From Saccoglossus kowalevskii (lineage: Eukaryota; Hemichordata; Enteropneusta; Harrimaniidae): 21,024 bases of DNA. The translations under genes were made by a program, and so were the position numbers. The notes under the pieces are model-generated. The model ran no database searches. It was not told the origin of the DNA and saw nothing but the letters and a program-made list of their open reading frames with translations. The DNA is taken from positions 241,540-262,563 of the forward strand of contig NW_003156751.1 in NCBI RefSeq assembly GCF_000003605.2, given 5' to 3'. Shown here piece by piece: positions 1 to 7,755 of the stretch (the first letter of the stretch is position 1; the number at the start of each line of letters is the position of its first letter).

Positions 1-159
1 TAACCGTGACATTAATCAGTCTCGAAAAATAAAAATACATTACTGTTACTGGTTTTCACACTGTAATCAAACTAATTCGGAAAATCATCGATGCAGTGTA
101 ATTCTCTTTATTTAAAGAATAGACCTAAAGTCTATGTCTAAAGCGGGAGGGTCGTCATC

Positions 160-171
160 TGCGCACGCGCG
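160..171. promoter_or_regulatory. NRF1-type site (TGCGCACGCGCG)
   Basis: The 12 bases match the NRF1 consensus YGCGCAYGCGCR at every position. A related word, GACGCATGCGTA, lies near 266-277, in the same CpG-rich patch. Such sites are common in CpG-rich animal promoters, so a transcription start may lie near the left edge, but no gene is visible to go with it. Confidence 0.3.
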
Positions 172-1101
172 AGAATTGAGTCCCAAGCGACGATAACAAC
201 ACATGTTAAAACGCAAAGGCTCATGGGTAGAGTTTGTTTGTAAACATTGACACGCTATGGGCATCTGACGCATGCGTAGGTGACGCCTCTCCGCTTTCAA
301 CAAATATGTGTACGATATGACATGCCTGTGTTTCAATCCAATTTATTGAATATAACAACAAAATAATACATGTAGTAGTTTGTAGTACATTTAGCCTGAC
401 GGTCCGAGGCCATTAAATTACATTCCACATGTTTCCGGTACCCGCCGCACTTGAGTTTGGGTCAAATGAGCCCTATATTATTAATTATTTTTTGATGTTA
501 TTCACTTCTTTGATTAGTGTTGTATAAAAAAATACATTATAAAAAAAAAAGTATAGTCTACCGGGAAAGTGAAATGACATTCTAAAATCGAATTAAAAAA
601 CCTACTCTCGTTCCCAACATTATGTTAGCCTGTTGCTGGGAACATTGAATTTATTTAATTTTGCTCTAAATGGCATAGCCTTACCTTTACCCATGCTGGT
701 CAACTTATAATTGTCCAAGCTTTGATGAAATATTTGCTGACGCATAAATGTTAATATCGTTGTGTAATACCACATGTTGATGAATACTAGTACTTTGGTA
801 TTCGTTCCAAGAAAGAACAACATTATCAACGCGCACTGACTGATTTTACATTGTAGACTTTGAAGAGTTTAGACGGTATTAAATTGAAAATGCGAAATTG
901 AAAAATTAATATTGAAAAAAAATAAGTAAAATATGTGTCTTGGCATTAGGTTGATACACTGTAGAAGTATCTAACCCCCAGTTTACTCTAATGCTGATGG
1001 AAAGACCTATTAAATTAAATTTGAGTTTAATGTGACAGTCATTGAATTTAAGTTATTGTAACTAGATACAGTTTTTTAAAAACAAATAATGCATGTGCAT
1101 T

Positions 1102-1111
1102 CCTATATAGG
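1102..1111. promoter_or_regulatory. CArG box (CCTATATAGG)
   Basis: The 10 bases fit the serum response factor (SRF) consensus CC(A/T)6GG exactly and form the core of a 12-bp perfect palindrome at 1101-1112. The site lies about 630 bp upstream of the receptor start codon. In AT-rich DNA this can occur by chance, so a role in the receptor's control is only a suggestion. Confidence 0.25.
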
Positions 1112-1737
1112 ATTGTATTTAATTGAGTTTTACATTGTATTCTTTGATATGATTGCGATGTAATTGAGCATAATTAAGTTGCAATTAAGTTGCATTCCTA
1201 TTGCAATTGTAATTTAATTCAAGTTGATTTACCCAAGGATTCCGGTTTCGGTTCCGTGTTTCACAGACAAACAATAGTTCTCGTACAGGAGCGCTGTCAG
1301 CTAGACAGTGAAATCTTAAAACTCGCTTTGCATACTTTTTTAACAATTAATTTTGAATAATTTCTAACAACCAGGTCTCATTTTCGATTGGTCGGAAGCT
1401 CTGAGAACTCATTTCTTATTTCTTGATTAAAGTTGTTGACAAAACCACGCGTACATCATAATAGAATAATTAGTTATTTAGGCCGATTGTAATATTATAA
1501 TTATAAATTGGCAATTAGAGACAACAAACAACAACGTGAAAACAACGGAAGGACGATTCCGTTGCCATTAGGGGAATGCGTGACTCCTTAACACCACATA
1601 TTTTTATATCTAATCTATGATGTTCTTATCTGTTTAGATATTTGTTTAATTATTAATATACATGTATCACACATATTGTTGTAGTTTGGGTGCAGTTGAC
1701 CAATGGTGCATCTGTGAAGACAGTGACTGTGAGTGCA

Positions 1738-3132
1738 ATGTCCGACGGCAATAACGTGTATGTTTATCATATACGCAACACCATGAATGCAAGTATCGGT
1801 CACCATAGTGGCGACATTTTCTTGCAGGAAGAAGACTGTGAAAATGCGTCGATATTGTTTGATAACTTGACAGACGATGGTCATACTATTCGCATTGTGA
1901 ACGATTTGACGCAGTATTTGTGGGCACGGATAATGCTAGTCGTTATGTTCACAACTGTTGTGTTTATTGGAAGTATTGGTAACTCTGTTGTCCTGGTAAC
2001 CAGTTGTCGAAATCGTCGACCAAATTCTGTATACAGTGTTTTTATCGTGAACTTAGCTGTATGTGACATGTACAGACTTCTTTGTGATGGACCTGTGATA
2101 AAACTACTTATTATTAACCTAGCCATTGATGGTAATATGGGCGAGGCGGCGGAAACACTGTGCAGTATAACTACATACGCGACTATTACGTGCGGGGTGT
2201 GTTCTATATGGACAATGTTTGTAATCAGTATCGAACGCTATATTGCTGTATGCCACCCATTTAAGTACTCGCGACTGTGGACAAAGAAACGCGCCAGGTC
2301 CATCGTGTTATTCAATTGGGTGTTATGTCTCGTCTCCTTGTTACCGATCGTTTTGGCGATGGTAAACACAGTCAATGTTGTCACTGTCGCATACGATAAA
2401 ACATCGGCCCAAGACGGCGATATGCGACAAATTTGTGTATTTGTTGTAACTGCTGACTCCGTAATTAGCAATATATATTATATATATTTATTTTTATTTT
2501 TGTTCGGACTTCCTCTCATTTTGATGACCGTTGCTTATGTTCGTGTATTTCGCGAATTGCATCGAAGTATGGACAATTTCTCGCATTCTTCGGCTGCTCA
2601 GAGAGAAACTGATAGGCGACACAAGATTGCCAAAATGATGATATGCATTTTAGTGGTGTTTGCCGTTTGCTGGTTACCTTATATGTGTCTGTGTGCATAT
2701 GCTGCATTTGGTGGCAATATGCAAGTGGACAATATCATTTTCATTTATTTGTTTTTTTCCTGGTTCATTTTCCTATGCAGCGCCATCAATCCTTATATCT
2801 ACAGTCGGTATTCTCGTGATTTCCGCCAAACTTTGTGTAAAGTTATGTGCTGCTGTAGAACGGAACGACAGGTCAATGCCTGCTGCGCATGCGTATTTGG
2901 TTGCAACCAAGGTAACGAGGTCGAAATGGATGCATCCGATATTAACAAGTCCGGAAGAAAAACACGTGCAACCGAGACGATGACATCAAGTACGTTAGAC
3001 TATGAGAGCTCTGCGACTGCGCAGGACGACAGCGATCAGTCGAATGAAAATATCAGTGTCTTTACACCGATGATTACTCCAAATGTAGATCAGAGGGATA
3101 ACAATATTGCAGAGACAGGAACGAGTATATAG
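1738..3132 (+). CDS. Class A (rhodopsin-like) GPCR, orphan, intronless
   Basis: The product is a 464-residue seven-transmembrane receptor, expected at the plasma membrane and coupled to G proteins. The N-terminus has three N-glycosylation sequons (N17, N36, N43). TM1 carries GNSVV (N82), TM2 LAVCD (D110), TM3 C142 and an ERY form of the DRY motif (166-168), TM4 W194, TM5 P259, TM6 FxxCWLP (311-314 for CWLP) and TM7 NPYIY (351-355). C233 in loop 2 can pair with C142. Position 3.32 is Thr149, so the amine-binding Asp is absent, and 7.43 is Phe, so it is not an opsin. The tail has a dense cysteine cluster (367-389), probably palmitoylated. ATG 1738 is the first in-frame ATG. The frame stays open upstream to 1657, and TTTGGGTGCAG ending at 1695 could be a splice acceptor, so a 5' exon is possible. 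A peptide ligand is plausible but unproven. Confidence 0.93.
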   Translation: MSDGNNVYVYHIRNTMNASIGHHSGDIFLQEEDCENASILFDNLTDDGHTIRIVNDLTQYLWARIMLVVMFTTVVFIGSIGNSVVLVTSCRNRRPNSVYSVFIVNLAVCDMYRLLCDGPVIKLLIINLAIDGNMGEAAETLCSITTYATITCGVCSIWTMFVISIERYIAVCHPFKYSRLWTKKRARSIVLFNWVLCLVSLLPIVLAMVNTVNVVTVAYDKTSAQDGDMRQICVFVVTADSVISNIYYIYLFLFLFGLPLILMTVAYVRVFRELHRSMDNFSHSSAAQRETDRRHKIAKMMICILVVFAVCWLPYMCLCAYAAFGGNMQVDNIIFIYLFFSWFIFLCSAINPYIYSRYSRDFRQTLCKVMCCCRTERQVNACCACVFGCNQGNEVEMDASDINKSGRKTRATETMTSSTLDYESSATAQDDSDQSNENISVFTPMITPNVDQRDNNIAETGTSI

Positions 3133-3468
3133 ATTCGCTGGCAGAGTACGTTGAGTGTGGAACATTGAGTGTTGGCCAGACCCCCAGACCGCTCGCAATT
3201 TATTAGTCACCATAGTAAAACTATTTTTTCGAAGACATTGCTTCAATTTTGCTTCAAGTTGAACATACACTGATCCATAGCTCTGTTCTGTTTATATCGC
3301 ATTGTGCATGCAATTATTGTATCATGCAAAATCCTTCCTTCGATAGCCTAAAAGATCAACCCCAATTTGTTAGTAGATACTGTTTGTTTTTATTTCCATC
3401 ACGAATAACTCAATTGAACACACCACACTAGCAGGTACGAGACTCGTTCAAAACATGGCGAGGAACAT

Positions 3469-3474
3469 AATAAA
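3469..3474 (+). terminator. Candidate polyadenylation signal AATAAA
   Basis: This is a canonical AATAAA hexamer about 340 bases after the receptor stop codon, a usual 3' UTR distance. It cannot be proven without transcript ends. Confidence 0.35.
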
Positions 3475-4514
3475 TAACTCTATTCAATGGAGCTGATGAA
3501 ACATATCACCATTATAATAACATGAAATTGTCTGCAAAGTATTGCACATAAATTACGTAGTCAATTGTTTATATCAGCTGAACTAATGTACATGCGACCT
3601 TAAACTAACAATTTAGAAGGTGCGTTTTCATGTTTTTTATCTTGTTTTTTGTATTATTTTATTTTTAATTTGAAAAGTTTTTTTTTTCGAGAGCATTTTG
3701 TTTTGCCACGAGTTTCAAAGAAGAAATCCATTATAAGACTGACTTGTGAACGAACGCATTCGTTTAAGAACTTACCTTGTTATATTAATGTGAAATCGGC
3801 ATACAATAATCACGTTTTAAATCGAATATCAAGAGGAACGTTGAAGAACAAAATTTATTCCATATTCACAGCTTTTCAAAGAATGGATCAGTTTGTTCAA
3901 CATAGCCTAAAAACTGAATCTTTTTGAAGGGAATGTCATGAAAGTGTATATTTTGTAGAGGAATTGTGGTCATTCGCTCTCTCATACAATAATATCACCA
4001 GATAGATCCAGTTGTATCTTGCCAAACATAGTCTCACGGAAACCCCACGCTAACCGAGGCCCACTCCCTGGCCTCAGTCAGAAAGTATTTTCTTTGTTTT
4101 AAAATAACACGCTTACAAGCACAATCAGGCATGCAGATGGTCATAATTTGTGCTTCTTGCCAATCACTTAGAGCGAGTTGCTATTTGCGTGCTTGGCCAT
4201 CTAATATTAATCTCCGAATAAATAACCATGTACCAGTACCAATGTCATCGTAATGACACATAACATGTAAATGTGTTTTCTACTAATGGTTGAATGTTAA
4301 ATGCAGTTAGCACTGGTTTCAGCTTTAAACATAACACATAATACCCGTATTCCTATCATATAAATAATTATAATAATTATACATACACTGGTATACATGT
4401 ATTTTCTGAAATCGCAATAAATAAGTTTTGTCGCTAGGGTGTTTTTTTTTTTCATTTCGCTGAATTTACTCACGAATACTTAAATTAGTGTATAGTGTAA
4501 AAAATGCCTGTTTA

Positions 4515-4569
4515 GCTAATATGTAATTTTAGCTAATCCGCAATTCCGCTAATTCAAGATATCGCTAAT
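4515..4569. repeat. Quasi-periodic GCTAAT motif, four copies
   Basis: GCTAAT occurs at 4515, 4532, 4548 and 4564, so the spacing is 17, 16 and 16 bases. The sequence between copies is only loosely similar. It may be an old tandem repeat or the edge of a dispersed element. Confidence 0.4.
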
Positions 4570-5567
4570 AAATTATAGTCTCACAATGAGATTATTGACA
4601 ATTATGTATTTAAGGTTCTGTTAATTCTTTCATCGAATCAAATTCAACAATCTAAGTTCAGTGATTATATTCCAATGATATATCCAGTTAAACTCGAGAT
4701 TAAACATACAACAAAGTCTGTTTCATATTTAACATGTGGAGCAGGATGTACTCTTATTTCGAAATACCCGACATTACTTCATGTATACCATGGAATATGT
4801 ACATCTAAATCTTTTGCCTATGCAGTGAAGAGTACGTATTTTTGTTTGTTTGAAATTTCCCTATACGACTTTTGTCGGTTGGGAGTGTTATTTCAACTTT
4901 AAATACAGTATGTTTGAACAATTCGATTTATGGTATAATCACACAAATTGAACACCAACGCTGACATTAACGCATTAATATATATACAGGTTTTGTGCAT
5001 AATCGCATGAGGCATTTGTTGAAATTTTATGGATGAGCAGTAACATTTCCGCCGAGAAAAGAAGTTAAGAGGACCCCCATATATGAAGAAAGGCTACAAC
5101 AGTTTGTTAAAAAACTGAAAGTTGAAAACTGTTTTAGCACATTTAAATAGTATTGTGTCATGTTGCATCTTTGTACAAATGAAAATGTTAAAACTCGTTA
5201 TGCACCAGACGATGCAGTATTGTGGATGAAATAGTGAAAATACTACTATTATTTGATCGAATTCTGACCAACCAACGATATTCAGTGTCTGATAGTACCT
5301 ACTTGTGTTTCCATTTAAGGCCCAATTTCAAACAAAACGCCTTCTTAAATGAAATGGAGATGCAATAATGTTAGTTCATGGCATCCTGGTGCCAACGTGA
5401 TTGAAAGAAAACAATCTCCGAAAATCGGGACCTCTGATTTCCTCGCGCAAGTCTCAACTGTAACCTTTAAAACACGTGTAATTCATTGCATGTACAAGTA
5501 TTCGTCTATAGTCGAAATATCGTGCTATTATTTCGTAGTAAATTTGCAGTTATATAGAACTGAGTAA

Positions 5568-5680
5568 ACTGGCAAAGTCGGGACTTCTTTGTTTTGCAGA
5601 AAAAAATAATTAATTGTTCTTTTAGCATGATCGCGAAAACTGGCCGCTCAAGAAATCCCGACTGGACGCATCTGCGGGCA
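5568..5680 (+). repeat. Left terminal inverted repeat of the MITE-like element
   Basis: This is the left arm, pairing with 6031-6156. It carries the 14-base block at 5628-5641 and the 18-base block at 5650-5667, both with exact inverse matches in the right arm. The arms differ by substitutions and short indels, so the insertion is not recent. Confidence 0.75.
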
Positions 5681-5997
5681 TTTGACTGCTATTAAATATT
5701 CACGATTCATTGATTATTCATGAGTGGGTGTGTGAAAGTCAGCATGACATTTTAAAGGTTGAGTCGATTCAATCGCAGAGATGGATACTTTAACTTTCTA
5801 AGTGCAAAGGCGATACTTTCATCCATGTTTACTGAAAACAAGTCGATTTAAATGTCCAATGTATGCAGTAGTCTTTCAAAATCGCCGAGATCTAAGAAGT
5901 GAAAGGTCACGTACATTAACATAGATAATAGATGACGTATACAGCTGCATTCCGATTCGTTGTCAATGCTCGTCAGCAACTTTTATTTAGCATAATC

Positions 5998-6019
5998 ACC
6001 GGAGTAATTCCGCTCCGGT
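5998..6019. repeat. Hairpin ACCGGAG-N8-CTCCGGT inside the MITE
   Basis: A perfect 7-bp stem with an 8-base loop lies just inside the right arm. It is GC-rich in an AT-rich context. It may be part of the element's own structure. Confidence 0.5.
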
Positions 6020-6030
6020 TTCACTCCAAC

Positions 6031-6156
6031 GCCTGCAGATGTGTCCAGTCGGGATTTCTTTCGCAGTCACGCTAGTTTTCGCGATCACGTCAAAAAAGCT
6101 AAATTAACAATTAATTATACTTTTTGTAAGACAGAGAAGTTTCGACATTGCCAGTC
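6031..6156 (-). repeat. Right terminal inverted repeat of the MITE-like element
   Basis: This is the right arm, inverse of 5568-5680. It is slightly longer because of small insertions between the conserved blocks at 6043-6060 and 6074-6087. It ends at GCCAGTC, followed by TAA. Confidence 0.75.
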
Positions 6157-6341
6157 TAAGAACCGAGCTATATCCTGGTCATATAACCTAGTCCGTAATC
6201 TTGGTATATGTGATCCTAGACATAATCTTAGAAAATGACGTACTTATGAAAGGACTGTTCTCAAACATAACTTTGGTACGGTTGTAAGTGTAAAACTGAC
6301 TGTGCCGTCTAACACACACATGATCACACTCATGATCACAC

Positions 6342-6486
6342 TCGACGCAAAACCCATGCCCATCATTTTTATAAATTTGCCATTGTTATTTTTGACGTCA
6401 TTAAATTGTGCTCATTGATTGGCTGGTAGGATGCAAATTTATAAATATTTATCATACAAATGAAGGAAATGGGTTTGTTGTGTCGA
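6342..6486. repeat. Short inverted repeat (foldback) with CRE in the spacer
   Basis: The left arm at 6342-6380 reads TCGACGCAAAACCCATGCCC and on to ATAAATTTGC. The right arm at 6433-6486, read in reverse, gives TCGACACAACAAACCCATTT and on to ATAAATTTGC with a short insertion. The spacer is about 50 bases. It may be a tiny MITE or solo foldback. No open frame or transposase accompanies it. Confidence 0.55.
6393..6400. promoter_or_regulatory. Perfect CRE palindrome TGACGTCA
   Basis: A full cAMP-response element consensus sits in the spacer of the inverted repeat. CREB/ATF proteins bind this sequence in animals. Function here is unknown. Confidence 0.25.
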
Positions 6487-6707
6487 TAGTATTGAAAGAT
6501 ATATCAATGGAGAGAACGATGTAAATGCAATATTTTAAATAATTTTATTACAAAAACGTACAAAACTGTTTAAAAAGCATTGTTTTGCAACTACATTGAG
6601 AACCAATTAAAGTACTGACAGAATTCAAACTAAATTAATTCCTAATTAAAACAGTTGGTTGAACGTATCCAACACTTAATTACGTCATCATATAATTCAA
6701 CCTTCTG

Positions 6708-6713
6708 TTTATT
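6708..6713 (-). terminator. Candidate AATAAA for the sialyltransferase transcript
   Basis: TTTATT on the plus strand reads AATAAA on the minus strand, about 800 bases past the stop codon. I saw no canonical AATAAA nearer to the stop. Weaker variants (TATAAA near 7328, GATAAA near 7236) are closer and could be used instead. Confidence 0.25.
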
Positions 6714-7352
6714 ATTCAAGGCCATATATCATTTTTATTTAATTGTTAACTGTTTACCATCACATCAAAGCGCTACACCATTTTTTCCACTAAAGTTGCG
6801 TTAAAACATAGACCCTATTGTTAACAAAAATCAGCACTGAATTATTATTTTTTTACAAAATACGTACGAAAACCGTATAACAAAAATTGTGTCAAACACA
6901 ACAATTAAAATAAGAGCAGAGAAACGTACTGAACATCAATTAAACTTATCCAACACGTGATGATAATGTTTTCATATTGTTTAACATTCAGTATTTTCCA
7001 GGCGTATACAAATTGTGCTTATACAAGCTGTGCATCAACATATAAAGCGAGTAAAAGTCCTCAGCTTTCTACTAGCTTTAAGAACAGCCATACTTACTAT
7101 ATACGCTCAGTGGGGTTTCTCTAAATCACACAAGAACATTTTCTATATCACAGACAATTTGCTCTAAATTACATAAAAATTACATCTGGGTGTCCGTGAA
7201 TCCTATGTCGAGGTAAAATGGTCATGAGATATTGATTTTATCACATGAAGTTCTGGCGGTGTGGATTAATGAAAGCACCAATGACAATTTCAACAAATAT
7301 TTTCTTGACTGTGCATTCAAGTGAAATTTATATTCTCAAATAATTTGCATAG

Positions 7353-7362
7353 GTCACGTGAC
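7353..7362. promoter_or_regulatory. CLEAR/E-box palindrome GTCACGTGAC
   Basis: A perfect 10-bp palindrome contains CACGTG and matches the site bound by TFEB/MITF-type bHLH-zip factors. It lies downstream of the sialyltransferase, so a promoter role is not implied by position. Confidence 0.2.
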
Positions 7363-7516
7363 GATTAGGTCAGTCTCTCTTGATCGATACAAGAACCCCG
7401 GCATTTTCTAATTAACATTATGCGATTATAACTTCAATTTAAAAATGTATTCTACGTTTTTTCATAAATCTGATAACTGACAGACGGGTAAATTCAAGGA
7501 ACAGACTATGATTAAT

Positions 7517-7755
7517 TTAAAGACAGTGCATTTGGTTAAAGCCAGGCAGGGTTATTTTACCATGGTTTGTTATCTCTTCTTCGGGACCTCTATTCATTAT
7601 TTTAGCAATCCTCTTCTCTTGAACCATGGGATGCCACAGATAGCCCGTTGGTGCATTGATTAATACATTGGAATAGTAATGAAGAAGACGTGTTTTTGGA
7701 GTAACAAAACCATACACATTCACTTGGTCGCATATTTGCTGCATCAGTATAATAC
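7517..7755 (-). CDS. ST6Gal coding exon 4: motifs S, III, VS and stop
   Basis: The acceptor is CTATCACAG ending at 7756. Two bases complete Gly269, giving SSGFTGIILMQQICDQV. The exon encodes residues 269-347 with C277, H294YYS (motif III), H310PMVQE315 (motif VS) and the C-terminal LPGFNQMHCL, then TAA. The end matches the LPGF...HC terminus of vertebrate ST6Gal with one extra Leu. Confidence 0.93.

Larger units (their letters stand above)
1..1656. other. Non-coding 5' flank, no gene recognised
   Basis: I see no exon or conserved protein here. Short open frames at 112-336 and 620-829 on the minus strand resemble no family and lack good starts. The part from 120 to 300 is richer in CpG than its surroundings and carries GCGC-type words. 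An 11-bp direct repeat (AATTAAGTTGC twice) lies at 1172-1193. A run of A lies near 541. An inverted CCAAT-type word (GATTGGTC) lies near 1385, about 350 bp before the receptor start, and might belong to its promoter. No clear TATA box could be tied to the receptor gene. Confidence 0.6.
3133..5566. other. Non-coding, 3' UTR of GPCR then intergenic
   Basis: The first few hundred bases probably include the receptor 3' UTR. Beyond that I see no gene. Open frames at 3649-3927, 4675-4902 and 5349-5567 have no recognisable domain and simple AT-driven composition. Small structures include a GAGGCC/GGCCTC hairpin at 4056-4075, an 8-bp inverted repeat AACAGTTT/AAACTGTT at 5098-5133, and a GCTAAT series near 4515. 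Confidence 0.55.
5567..6156. mobile_element. MITE-like non-autonomous DNA transposon with long inverted arms
   Basis: A left arm (5568-5680) and a right arm (6031-6156) are inverted copies of each other around a roughly 350-bp centre. Identical blocks include an 18-mer at 5650-5667 paired with 6043-6060, a 14-mer at 5628-5641 paired with 6074-6087, and ATAATTAATTGTT next to each. The arm tips are ACTGGCAAAGTCG and its approximate inverse CGACATTGCCAGT. The flanks are TAA on both sides (...GAGTAA|ACTGGC and GCCAGTC|TAAGAA), so the target duplication could be TA (Tc1/mariner-like) or TAA (PIF/Harbinger-like). No transposase is encoded; the open frame over the right arm (6041-6238) is incidental. 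The family is not assignable by eye. Confidence 0.75.
6157..7516. other. Non-coding, includes probable 3' UTR of the sialyltransferase
   Basis: No protein-coding signal is seen on either strand. The right part should hold the 3' UTR of the minus-strand sialyltransferase that stops at 7517. A 12-bp direct duplication (CATGATCACACT twice) is at about 6318-6341, directly before the inverted repeat at 6342-6486. Confidence 0.55.

Noticed and set aside
1690-1737. GTG at 1690 as the receptor start
   Set aside because: It is not an ATG. The first in-frame ATG is 1738, and any extra N-terminus would need an upstream exon.
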